DNA of 64,000 nt from Polycladomyces zharkentensis (GTDB lineage: Bacteria; Bacillota; Bacilli; Thermoactinomycetales; JIR-001). The notes below the pieces were generated by a model. It ran no database searches and had not been told where the DNA came from. It saw only the letters and a list, made by a program, of their open reading frames with translations. The translations under genes and the position numbers were made by a program. Numbering within the stretch: the first letter of the stretch is position 1; each line of letters begins with the position of its first letter. The stretch covers positions 104,657-168,656 of the forward strand of contig NZ_JAFHAP010000010.1 in the NCBI RefSeq assembly GCF_016938855.1. The letters run 5' to 3'. Shown here piece after piece: positions 56,564 to 64,000 of the stretch.

Positions 56564-57124
56564 ATGGCTGCTATCAAAAAAATTACGACTCCCCTAACAT
56601 ATGACCAAGTAAAGGGATTGAAGGCGGGCGATCAGGTCACGATTACAGGTGTAATTTTTACAGCACGGGATGCGGCTCACAAAATTTTGGTGGAAAATCT
56701 GAAAGCCGGCAATTCGCTGCCGGTCGATTTCAAGGATCAAATCATTTATTACGCTGGACCGACGCCCGCCAAACCAGGAAAAGTAATCGGATCCTGTGGA
56801 CCTACCACCAGCAGTCGCATGGATGCCTATACACCAACCTTGCTTGGACAAGGGCTTCGAGGCATGATTGGCAAAGGCCCGCGTAGCAAAGAAGTCATCG
56901 AATCCATGAAAAATAATGGTGCGGTTTATTTCGCGGCTATTGGAGGTGCAGCAGCCCTCATTGCCAATTCAATTAAAAAAGTCGAGATCGTCGCCTATCC
57001 TGAATTGGGACCAGAAGCCATCCGCCGGATGGAGGTAGTGGACTATCCTTGCATTGTCGCCATCGACGCTGAAGGGAACAACCTTTACGAGTTGGGCGTG
57101 AAACAACACCGAGCGGCCGATTAA
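56564..57124 (+). CDS. Class I fumarate hydratase, beta subunit
   Basis: This 186-residue protein is the C-terminal swivelling domain of class I fumarase: [20 protein letters not shown], then [40 protein letters not shown] and [12 protein letters not shown]. It begins 13 bp after the alpha subunit stop and completes the enzyme, which interconverts fumarate and malate. Confidence 0.93.
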   Translation: MAAIKKITTPLTYDQVKGLKAGDQVTITGVIFTARDAAHKILVENLKAGNSLPVDFKDQIIYYAGPTPAKPGKVIGSCGPTTSSRMDAYTPTLLGQGLRGMIGKGPRSKEVIESMKNNGAVYFAAIGGAAALIANSIKKVEIVAYPELGPEAIRRMEVVDYPCIVAIDAEGNNLYELGVKQHRAAD

Positions 57125-57152
57125 GTCCATTCAATTCTGGGAGGCGATCCGA

Positions 57153-58862
57153 ATGCTTAGTTTCGATATAGTGATTGTTGGCGCCGGAGGCGCAGGGATG
57201 ATGGCAGCGCTCGCAGCCAGTGAAGGTAACGATTTGAAAGTAGCGGTGCTCAGCAAAATTTACCCTACCCGTTCTCATACAGGAGCGGCTCAAGGAGGCA
57301 TTAATGCTGCTCTGGGGAATCGGGACTCGTCAGACACCGTGGAAAAGCATTTTAGAGATACGGTGAAAGGCAGTGACTTTCTGGCCGATCAAGATGCGGT
57401 CGAATTTTTCACTTCAAACATGCCCAATATTATCAATGAACTTGATTACTACGGCGTTCCTTTTTCCCGGGACGAGAACGGGCGCGTGGCTCAACGTCCA
57501 TTTGGTGGAGCATCCAGTCCAAGAACTTGTTATTCCGCGGATAAAACGGGACATGTTATTCTCCATACACTTTATGAACAATGCTTGAAAAATAACGTGA
57601 AATTTTTTGATGAGTGGTTCCTTTTATCCCTGGCGGTAGAAGATGGAAAGTTAGATGGCCTGGTAGCCATGGATATTCGAAGTGGTGAAATTTATCCTAT
57701 TCAGGCCAAATCGGTGGTTATAGCCACAGGAGGATTCGGGAGAATTTACTGGAATCGAACGACAAATGCCATCAATATGACAGGTGACGGTACAGCCGCT
57801 TGTTTTGATGTGGGAATTCCATTGAAGGATCCTGAGTTTGTGCAATTTCATCCGACCGGATTGGCCTCGACTGGCATCCTCTTGTCAGAAGCATGCCGGG
57901 GGGAAGGCGGTTATTTGTTGAATAAAGACGGGGAGAGATTTATGGCACGCTACGCCCCGGAGAAAATGGAACTTGCACCGCGCGATTTGGTCTCAAGAGC
58001 CATTGAAACGGAAATTAAAGAAGGCCGAGGTTTTGGTGAAGGAATTGGGGCATATGTTCTTATGGACTTAAGACACCTTGGAGAGAAAAAAATCTTAAAA
58101 CGCCTTCCTCAAGTGAGAGAATTGGCTTTGGATTTCGAAGGTGTGGATCTGATCAAAGAACCTGTGCCCATTCGTCCGAGCTGTCATTATATGATGGGCG
58201 GGATCCACGTAACGGATTATAAGACATGTCGCACACCGATTGAAGGAATCCATGCTGCGGGAGAATGTTCATGTATTTCCATCCATGGCGCAAACCGTTT
58301 GGGAGGAAATTCAGTAGCGGATGTAGTTTTGTTTGGTAAGTTTGCTGGTTTGGGCGCCAGGGAAACCGCCAAACAACGTTCCTTTGGCTCAGGTAGGAAA
58401 GTGAGAAAAGAGGCAGATAAGTGGATCAAAACTTTTGAGTACATGCGCAAGAAACCGAAAGGAAACAATTTAATTACCATTCGTAACAAGATGGCGGAAA
58501 CGATGTGGAACAATGTAGGCATTTTCCGCACCGAAAAGGAAATGGTAGAAGCTTTGGAGACAATCAATCAACTATTGGAAGATTACAAAGATGCCTACAT
58601 CGGGGATTCTTCTGTTCGATACAATATGGCATTTATTAACTACGTAGAAATCGGCAATCTTCTAAAACTGGCGAAGGCAGTCACGATCGGAGCCATTCAC
58701 AGAAAAGAAAGCAGAGGATCTCATTCCAGAGGAGATTATCCAAAACGCGATGATAAAAATTACCTAAAACATACTTTAATTTATAATAATGGGGATCATT
58801 ATACACTTGATTATTTGCCAGTAAAGATTACAAAATATCAACCCGAGGAGAGAAAGTACTGA
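57153..58862 (+). CDS. sdhA: Succinate dehydrogenase/fumarate reductase flavoprotein subunit
   Basis: This 569-residue flavoprotein has the FAD-binding start [20 protein letters not shown], the covalent-FAD His region [16 protein letters not shown], and catalytic segments [20 protein letters not shown] and [17 protein letters not shown]. No Tat or Sec signal, so it faces the cytoplasm. The stop codon shares one base with the next start. Its companion is a CCG-domain subunit, not a cytochrome b, so the complex is of the SdhABE / methylmenaquinol-fumarate reductase type. Confidence 0.95.
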   Translation: MLSFDIVIVGAGGAGMMAALAASEGNDLKVAVLSKIYPTRSHTGAAQGGINAALGNRDSSDTVEKHFRDTVKGSDFLADQDAVEFFTSNMPNIINELDYYGVPFSRDENGRVAQRPFGGASSPRTCYSADKTGHVILHTLYEQCLKNNVKFFDEWFLLSLAVEDGKLDGLVAMDIRSGEIYPIQAKSVVIATGGFGRIYWNRTTNAINMTGDGTAACFDVGIPLKDPEFVQFHPTGLASTGILLSEACRGEGGYLLNKDGERFMARYAPEKMELAPRDLVSRAIETEIKEGRGFGEGIGAYVLMDLRHLGEKKILKRLPQVRELALDFEGVDLIKEPVPIRPSCHYMMGGIHVTDYKTCRTPIEGIHAAGECSCISIHGANRLGGNSVADVVLFGKFAGLGARETAKQRSFGSGRKVRKEADKWIKTFEYMRKKPKGNNLITIRNKMAETMWNNVGIFRTEKEMVEALETINQLLEDYKDAYIGDSSVRYNMAFINYVEIGNLLKLAKAVTIGAIHRKESRGSHSRGDYPKRDDKNYLKHTLIYNNGDHYTLDYLPVKITKYQPEERKY

Positions 58863-59815
58863 TGGAAAAAGTGATCTGCCGAATCAAACGATATGATGGT
58901 GTGAAGGAATGGTACCAGGAATATGATCTTCCCTATGAAAAAGGAAAAACTATTCTCTGGGCACTGACAAAAATCAGGGAAGAATTGGATCCTACGTTGA
59001 CCTTTTCTTCTGGTTGCCGTCATGCGATTTGCGGCAGTTGCGCTGTAAGAGTAAACGGGAATGCATTCTTGGCGTGCAAAACTTCTTTAGATCATCTTCT
59101 TTCAACATTTGAAACCCACCGATTGACTTTTGAACCGCTCAACAATTTTAAAGTCATAAGAGACCTGGTCGTTGATTGGAAACCCAAATTCGAGAAAATG
59201 AAAGAAGTAAAACCATGGTTGATTCCGTCCAAAGACGGTGATAAATCGAACGGTTTCCGTCAATCGGCAAAAGATTTCCATAAAATCTCATCCCCTACCG
59301 ATTGTATCTTATGTGGGGTTTGTGCTTCTGAATGCAATCAACTTTCCTTGAACCAAGATGAATACCTCGATCCGTTTATCCTGAACAAAGCATATCGTTT
59401 TGCGGTGGATTCTCGCGATGCCGCTCCTGAGGAGCATATCCGACCAATATTAGAAAATGGTTTATGGAAATGTTTTCACTGCATGCAATGTGTATCGAAA
59501 TGCCCAAAAGAAATCGATCTTGCGAGTGAAAACGCATATTTAAGGCAGGCGACCATGAATATGGGTGAGCGAGCCAATAAAGGTGCGCGTCATGCGTACG
59601 CTTTCGTTGAAGATGTCAAGAACAAAGGCCGCTTAAATGAGGTAACACTTCCTTTGAAGACCGAAGGATTTATTAACACAATGAGCCGCATACCATTTGC
59701 TTTTCGCCTGATAAAAAAAGGAAAAATCAATCCGTTCCACTTGCCGAAGGCGGTAGAGGGAATTCAGGAGGTAAGAAAAATTTACGAGTTTGCGCAGGGA
59801 GAGAAAGAGTCATGA
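58862..59815 (+). CDS. sdhB: Succinate dehydrogenase/fumarate reductase iron-sulfur subunit
   Basis: This 317-residue protein has a ferredoxin domain with [2Fe-2S] ligands CRHAICGSC and a further C 11 residues on, then [12 protein letters not shown] and [15 protein letters not shown]. Both downstream sites have four cysteines in CxxCxxCxxxC spacing, where classical SdhB has a [3Fe-4S] third cluster. This again fits the type-E enzymes. About 60 residues beyond the last motif extend the usual length. It overlaps the flavoprotein gene by 1 bp and the CCG gene by 4 bp. Confidence 0.94.
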   Translation: MEKVICRIKRYDGVKEWYQEYDLPYEKGKTILWALTKIREELDPTLTFSSGCRHAICGSCAVRVNGNAFLACKTSLDHLLSTFETHRLTFEPLNNFKVIRDLVVDWKPKFEKMKEVKPWLIPSKDGDKSNGFRQSAKDFHKISSPTDCILCGVCASECNQLSLNQDEYLDPFILNKAYRFAVDSRDAAPEEHIRPILENGLWKCFHCMQCVSKCPKEIDLASENAYLRQATMNMGERANKGARHAYAFVEDVKNKGRLNEVTLPLKTEGFINTMSRIPFAFRLIKKGKINPFHLPKAVEGIQEVRKIYEFAQGEKES

Positions 59816-60693
59816 GATATGGATTTTTTCCAGGTTGTACGTTAGAGTCCGCTGCCAAAGAACTCATGCTTTCTACAAAAAAAGTAGCATCTGCGTTAGG
59901 TATTGAACTGGTGGAATTGAAAGGATGGACCTGTTGCGGAGCCAGCCATATTCAGGATGTGGACGATTTCTTGGCTACTTCAATAAATGCTCGTAACATC
60001 GCTTTGGCCGAACAACTTAATGCTCCTTTACTAACCGTATGTAATACCTGTACGCTGATGTTACGAACCGCCAAACAGAAGTTGGATCAGAATGACGAAC
60101 TCAAAGCCAAGGTCAATCAAGGGCTTGATAAAATAGGTTTGCAGTACAAGGGTACAATCGAGGTTACTCACTTTTTGTGGGTGCTCATAAAGGATTATGG
60201 ACTCAGCAGGCTAAAGAAGAAAGTAAAACGTCCGCTTGAGGGGCTAAAAATCGCCAACTTTTACGGCTGCCACATTCTTCAGCCCCCCCATATCATGGGA
60301 TTTGAAAATCATTTAAATCCAAAGGCAATGGAAATGGTGGCAGAGGTGTTGGGCGCAGAAAGCGTGGAGTTTGATCAGCGTCTTGCCTGTTGTGGCTTTC
60401 ATGCCGTTTTCCCCGCTGAAAAAGAAGTGATGAAATTGACAGGGATCAACTGCTTATCTTCTAAAAAGGCGGGAGCAGATTGTATCGTTACCCCATGTCC
60501 TTTATGCCAAATGCAACTGGATATGTATCAACCTGATGCACAAAAAGACGTTCGTGAGGATATCACTATACCGGTTCTTCATTTGCCACAATTAGTTGGT
60601 TTGGCATTAGGTTTTGAGCCAAACGAACTGGGAATTCAACGGCATATCGTCGATGCAATTCCCCTCTTAAAGAAGAGACTTGTATTAGTATAG
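59812..60693 (+). CDS. CCG-domain subunit (SdhE/HdrB-like) of the fumarate/succinate complex
   Basis: This 293-residue protein has two CCG repeats: GCTLESA... WTCCGASH ... CNTC, and YGCHIL ... LACCGFHA ... CPLC. Each binds a non-cubane or [4Fe-4S] cluster, as in heterodisulfide reductase HdrB and SdhE of archaea, Campylobacter and Wolinella MfrE. It lacks membrane helices, so it would dock on the membrane through amphipathic parts and pass electrons to or from quinone. It starts in an ATGA overlap with sdhB. Confidence 0.9.
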   Translation: MRYGFFPGCTLESAAKELMLSTKKVASALGIELVELKGWTCCGASHIQDVDDFLATSINARNIALAEQLNAPLLTVCNTCTLMLRTAKQKLDQNDELKAKVNQGLDKIGLQYKGTIEVTHFLWVLIKDYGLSRLKKKVKRPLEGLKIANFYGCHILQPPHIMGFENHLNPKAMEMVAEVLGAESVEFDQRLACCGFHAVFPAEKEVMKLTGINCLSSKKAGADCIVTPCPLCQMQLDMYQPDAQKDVREDITIPVLHLPQLVGLALGFEPNELGIQRHIVDAIPLLKKRLVLV

Positions 60694-60699
60694 CTCAAG

Positions 60700-60807
60700 T
60701 TGAATGCATGTGTTGCATGTGGCCGTTTACCAAAAGCGACACAGTTTGTATATGTGAACCGTGATAAAGAAGACATAAAGACAATTTTATTTGGTATCAA
60801 CGAGTGA
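60700..60807 (+). pseudogene. Short Cys-containing fragment after the SdhABE operon
   Basis: A 35-codon frame begins at TTG 60700, seven bases after the stop of the CCG gene, and encodes NACVACGRLPKATQFVYVNR and a short acidic tail. It looks like the end of an iron-sulfur or zinc protein. A complete gene is not visible. Confidence 0.3.
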
Positions 60808-60832
60808 TCCAAAGTAACGGTTAAGTGGCATA

Positions 60833-60885
60833 ACTTAATTGAAAGGCCAGATCTACGTCTTCAGGATCTGACCTTTCAATTAAGT
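60833..60885. repeat. 21-bp inverted repeat, terminator candidate
   Basis: ACTTAATTGAAAGGCCAGATC pairs with its complement at 60865-60885 with one mismatch and an 11-nt loop. It follows the fumarate/succinate operon and could end it, though no long T-run follows (TTCCACTCG). Confidence 0.7.
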
Positions 60886-61104
60886 TCCACTCGTACCCGT
60901 CTCGTTCTAGCCAGTTCGGCAGATGTTGAACTGGTTCTCCACTGAGACCGTTCGTCCTTTTCCGTGGATACCCGGACATAGACGGCGTATTTCGCGCTCA
61001 ACGTCCTCCGTTTGGAAATAGCTTGATATTACCTATTCTGACGGAATATATAGCCGTTTTCAATCGTGGGTGGAACCATCCGGACACCACCACAGACGAT
61101 AACT

Positions 61105-61269
61105 TCACTTCCCGCCTCGAGAAAACGCCCTGGACAGGCTCACTGATTTTACGTTAAAAATCGCCATCCCCAATAATACTATCGCACTCATCACGATGAC
61201 ATATTCCATGGTGGTGATCCCCGCCGATTCCCCAACACCCTTGAAAATATGCCGGATAAGGCACTCCAA
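61105..61269 (-). CDS. Flp-like small prepilin (orphan)
   Basis: This 54-residue frame starts at TTG 61269 with GAGGGG three to nine bases upstream. The segment GVGESAGITTMEYVIVMSAI has the class III prepilin pattern: a Gly cleavage site, Glu at +5, Tyr at +6, and then a hydrophobic helix (VIVMSAIVLLGMAIF). The rest of the Tad pilus system is not in the window. The 60890-61104 stretch shows nothing else. Confidence 0.5.
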   Translation of the reverse strand: MECLIRHIFKGVGESAGITTMEYVIVMSAIVLLGMAIFNVKSVSLSRAFSRGGK

Positions 61270-61722
61270 AATCCCCTCAATAAATCCCTCCGAAAGGATA
61301 AAATTTCTATGCGCGTTCTATATTACACCAATTCTCGGCTTGTTTTAATAGACAAATAGTAATATTACGCAAATGTTTTGTAGGATTTTCTCATCTTGTT
61401 CCGAAATAACCAGTTTGGAGTCCGATTTTCCCTGGAATATGCTTCTCTTGTTTTGTATTATTACAGCGCTGTATCCCTTAAACGAAAACAATACTCCATC
61501 TGCCTCTTATATTGGAAATTCCTCTGGGGGCTCCCCTGCAAAAGAAAAAGCACCTCGGCGAAATTTGAAGGGCTGTGAGGGATGATTTGTTCTCTCTCTG
61601 GGACAAGTCCTTTTTACCATCACTGGCTGATTTCCGGTGGTTCAATGTCTCCATCATTGTTATATTTATAACTTTTCCGAAATAAACATGGGTGAATAAG
61701 AAGATTATAAAGGAGTGGAATT
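61270..61722. other. Intergenic stretch before the laccase gene
   Basis: About 450 bp show only short frames without SD. A Shine-Dalgarno (AAAGGAG) precedes the laccase start at its right end. I see no convincing sigma-K or sigma-A promoter. Confidence 0.45.
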
Positions 61723-63258
61723 ATGATTCTCTCTAAATTTGTAGATAAACTTCCCATTCCCCCTGTTTTAAAACCTTGTCGGAAAGATCCATTTCATACT
61801 TATTATAAAGTGAATATGACGGAATTTAAGCAATCTCTCCATAGTGAGTTAAATGATACAACGGTTTGGGGCTATGAAGGCAGCTATCCAGGCCCTACCA
61901 TTGAGGTGGAAAGCGGAGAAAAAGTGTTCATTAAATGGATCAACAATCTTCCCGCAAAGCATCTTTTGCCGGTAGACTATACGGTACATGGCGCTCATAT
62001 GGATGTACCAGAAGTTAGAACGGTGGTACATGTACACGGAGCTAGCGTTGAACCTGAAAGCGATGGCTATCCGGAGGCTTGGTTTACAAAGGGATTCAAA
62101 CAAGTCGGTCCATATTATACAAAGAAAGTATATCGATATGATAATTACATGCGAGCCTGCACTCTCTGGTACCACGACCATGCACTTGGTATCACAAGAC
62201 TCAATGTTTATGCAGGCCTCGCAGGATTTTACCTTATAAGAGATCAACAGGAACGCTTATTGAATTTGCCATGCGGTCCATATGAAATCCCTCTTATGAT
62301 ACAAGACAAATCTTTTAATAAAGATGGTTCTCTTTTTTACCCGAAGCAGCCAGAAAAACCAATCCCGCAATTAGAAACATCGATTGTTCCTGAATTTATA
62401 GGGAATACCAATCTGGTGAATGGCAAAGTATGGCCCTATTTAAAAGTGGAACCCCGTAAATATCGATTTAGGTTGCTGAATGCATCGAACACCCGTTTCT
62501 ACAGGCTCAAGCTCGACTCGGGACAATTTTTTTATCAAATCGGAACCGATGGAGGGTTGATGGAATATCCGATTGGAGTCAAAGAAATTATGTTGGCTCC
62601 TGCAGAAAGAGCAGATGTCATCATTGATTTTACCAACCTTGAGGGAAAGAATATTATCATGACAAATGATGCCCCTGCTCCTTTTCCCGGCGGCGCTTCT
62701 CCAAATCCAAATACGGTTGGTACAGTGATGCAATTTAGAGTAACTCTTCCTCTTTCAAGTATTGATACAAGTGTGATACCGTCTTATCTGGGGTCTCTTC
62801 CCAAACTGAGAGAACAATCAGCTTCAAAGATCAGATATTTAACATTAGATGATATAACCGATCAGTACGGCCGTGAATGGATGTTATTAGATGGTAAAAG
62901 ATGGGATGCCCCTATAACAGAAAATCCAAAATTGGGATCAACCGAAATATGGTATCTCATCAACTTAACTACAGATACTCATCCTATTCATATTCACTTA
63001 GTTGATTTCCAAATACTTGACCGAAGAGCTTTCGATGTGGAACGATTTAAAAAGGAGAGAGTCATCCATTACACTGGCCCTTCGATCCCTCCTGAACCAC
63101 AAGAAAGAGGATGGAAAGACACAGTAAGAGCTAATCCTAACCAGGTAACTCGAATTATTATGAGATTTGGTCCTTATACAGGTTTGTATGTGTGGCACTG
63201 TCATATTTTGGAGCATGAGGATTATGAAATGATGAGACCGTTTGTGGTGATCCGATAA
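61723..63258 (+). CDS. cotA: Multicopper oxidase, spore-coat laccase-like (CotA type)
   Basis: This 511-residue three-cupredoxin protein has no signal peptide, as in CotA. All copper motifs are present: VVHVHGASVEPE, LWYHDHALGITRLNVYAGLA, THPIHIHLVDFQIL and YVWHCHILEHEDYEMMRP (T1 Cys between His, axial Met). Laccase, bilirubin oxidase or manganese oxidase activity is possible; CotA makes brown spore pigment. ATG 61723 follows AAAGGAG. Confidence 0.92.
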   Translation: MILSKFVDKLPIPPVLKPCRKDPFHTYYKVNMTEFKQSLHSELNDTTVWGYEGSYPGPTIEVESGEKVFIKWINNLPAKHLLPVDYTVHGAHMDVPEVRTVVHVHGASVEPESDGYPEAWFTKGFKQVGPYYTKKVYRYDNYMRACTLWYHDHALGITRLNVYAGLAGFYLIRDQQERLLNLPCGPYEIPLMIQDKSFNKDGSLFYPKQPEKPIPQLETSIVPEFIGNTNLVNGKVWPYLKVEPRKYRFRLLNASNTRFYRLKLDSGQFFYQIGTDGGLMEYPIGVKEIMLAPAERADVIIDFTNLEGKNIIMTNDAPAPFPGGASPNPNTVGTVMQFRVTLPLSSIDTSVIPSYLGSLPKLREQSASKIRYLTLDDITDQYGREWMLLDGKRWDAPITENPKLGSTEIWYLINLTTDTHPIHIHLVDFQILDRRAFDVERFKKERVIHYTGPSIPPEPQERGWKDTVRANPNQVTRIIMRFGPYTGLYVWHCHILEHEDYEMMRPFVVIR

Positions 63259-63487
63259 CGAACACCACGACGATCGCCAGAGCAAATACGACTATAAGCG
63301 GCACGCAGCGCACCAAACATTCACAGAGTAGAGATCCTCACTCACCCCTACCATAGGGCTCAAACCTCTTTGTTATACAGAAATCCCTTGTATAAACGGC
63401 GTTTTAAGCCTATACAGGGATACCGCAAGCAATTTAGACGTCACTTAAAGAAACCCACCCATTGCCTTACAACCTGGACGGGTTCTT

Positions 63488-63640
63488 TTTTATTTCTTTT
63501 TATATCCAGCTATTTTGGCATCCTTATCGTTCCAGAAAAACACCCTTTGTTCTATGGGAATTATCCTTGTATTGATCAGGTTCCACATACTCTTTGGTTT
63601 GATCGTTACCAGCGTATTTTTGTCGGGTTGCTGATGATCG
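63488..63640 (-). pseudogene. Fragment of a duplicated toxin-locus gene, copy 2
   Basis: The minus strand holds YAGNDQTKEYVEPDQ in one frame and VFFWNDKDAKIAGYKKK in another, matching the 46300-46440 copy. A frame starting further upstream (METEIRLRVDHQQPDKN) joins it. The 63259-63487 spacer shows no gene but a short AACCC/GGGTT hairpin with a T-run at its end. Confidence 0.5.
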
Positions 63641-63724
63641 ACTCGCAGTCGAATTTCAGTCTCCATGTCCCGTATTTCATATACTTTCACTTTGTTCACC
63701 TTCTCATTGTTTTAGTGTGGAAAC

Positions 63725-63970
63725 CTACCTCCGCCACCAAGGTAATGGATAATGATATCCATCCATTTCACGACGAATAAGAATCTCAACAAATTCCTCA
63801 AAGCTGTTGGCTACATGTACTTTCTCTTGATAATCGGCTTCCCAATTGATAAGAAAGAGTTTCGGACTGTTGGGTAAGAACCCAATAACATCATATTCGT
63901 CAATGGTTATCACAACCATGTGTTTGTAATTATCAGCAAACTCTTCTCTCAAGTTTTTTGTAACCTGCAC
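63725..63970 (-). pseudogene. C-terminal part of an SMI1/KNR4-like immunity protein
   Basis: The frame holds DEYDVIGFLPNSPKLFLINW and KVHVANSFEEFVEILIRREM, the C-terminal half of the SMI1/KNR4 fold, then a PLPWWRR tail. The N-terminal half is absent: 11 bp beyond the frame start the MITE terminus at 63981 begins. No SD supports the GTG 63970 start. With the duplicate YAGN fragment this mirrors the 46.3-47.2 kb locus. Confidence 0.6.
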
Positions 63971-63980
63971 AAAGGTTTCT

Positions 63981-64000
63981 CTAGGGCGTGTCTGGTGAAT
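63981..64000. repeat. Terminus of a MITE copy running out of the window
   Basis: CTAG followed by GGCGTGTCTGGT at the window edge matches the terminus of the 7725-7964 element and its CTAG flank. Confidence 0.7.

Noticed and set aside
61373..61585. Overlapping 60-70-codon plus-strand frames before the laccase gene
   Set aside because: Two frames overlap each other, neither has an SD, and composition is not protein-like.

Overview
The window reads as chromosome of a spore-forming Bacillales bacterium. Its first ~41 kb repeats, mostly on the minus strand, the Bacillus-type gene order murI(racE)-gerM-rph-rdgB-ysnB, tig, clpX-lonB-lonA-engB, hemA-hemX-hemC-hemD-hemB, hemL, spoVID-ysxE. SpoVID, YsxE, GerM, LonB, a YjcZ-like peptide and a CotA-like laccase all point to endospores. 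Fairly high GC in the core, frequent TTG/GTG starts and extra genes (clpP beside clpX, a FemX-like gene, ddl, a cobA-hemD fusion, a fused AhbA/AhbB-like gene) suggest a Thermoactinomycetaceae-like lineage. That placement is inference.

Layout. 1-4.1 kb: end of the haem/spore cluster (ysxE partial, spoVID, hemL), with an IS200/IS605 (TnpB) remnant touching the hemL stop. 4.3-7.4 kb: an M23-like protein, an ArsR/SRPBCC pair and a lipoprotein. 7.7-8.3 kb: a second TnpB remnant with a 240-bp MITE-like element nested in it. 8.4-15.8 kb: tightly coupled operon hemA-hemX-sirC-hemC-cobA/hemD-hemB-ahbA/B-like, which could make 5-aminolevulinate-derived uroporphyrinogen III, turn it into sirohydrochlorin and decarboxylate sirohaem. 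16-24.2 kb: inserted genes (NMT1-type ABC transporter, NarL-type two-component system, EamA transporter, membrane protein, ddl). 24.2-34.1 kb: proteostasis block engB-lonA-lonB, a FemX-like gene, clpX-clpP-tig. 34.3-39.3 kb: tRNA-Arg and the ysnB-rdgB-rph-gerM-murI-MarR block. 39.5-40.8 kb: a secreted metalloprotease and a partner.

From about 41 kb the DNA is visibly more AT-rich and more accessory. It holds an Rrf2/MFS pair, a MOSC protein, remnants of a DNA methylase, toxin-immunity-like genes (SMI1/KNR4, Imm6-like) and a rifampin phosphotransferase. These are followed by a GAF membrane protein, a Fur-boxed siderophore ABC importer, and a C4-dicarboxylate operon: DASS transporter, class I fumarase in two subunits, and an SdhABE-type (CCG-domain) succinate dehydrogenase/fumarate reductase. 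A laccase and a second immunity-like remnant close the window, which ends inside another copy of the MITE terminus.

The most interesting items are the fused sirohaem-decarboxylase-like gene in the hem operon, the nested TnpB/MITE insertions with dispersed MITE ends, the type-E fumarate/succinate operon, a probable non-AUG (AUA) start in the YsnB-like phosphodiesterase, and an orphan Flp-like prepilin.
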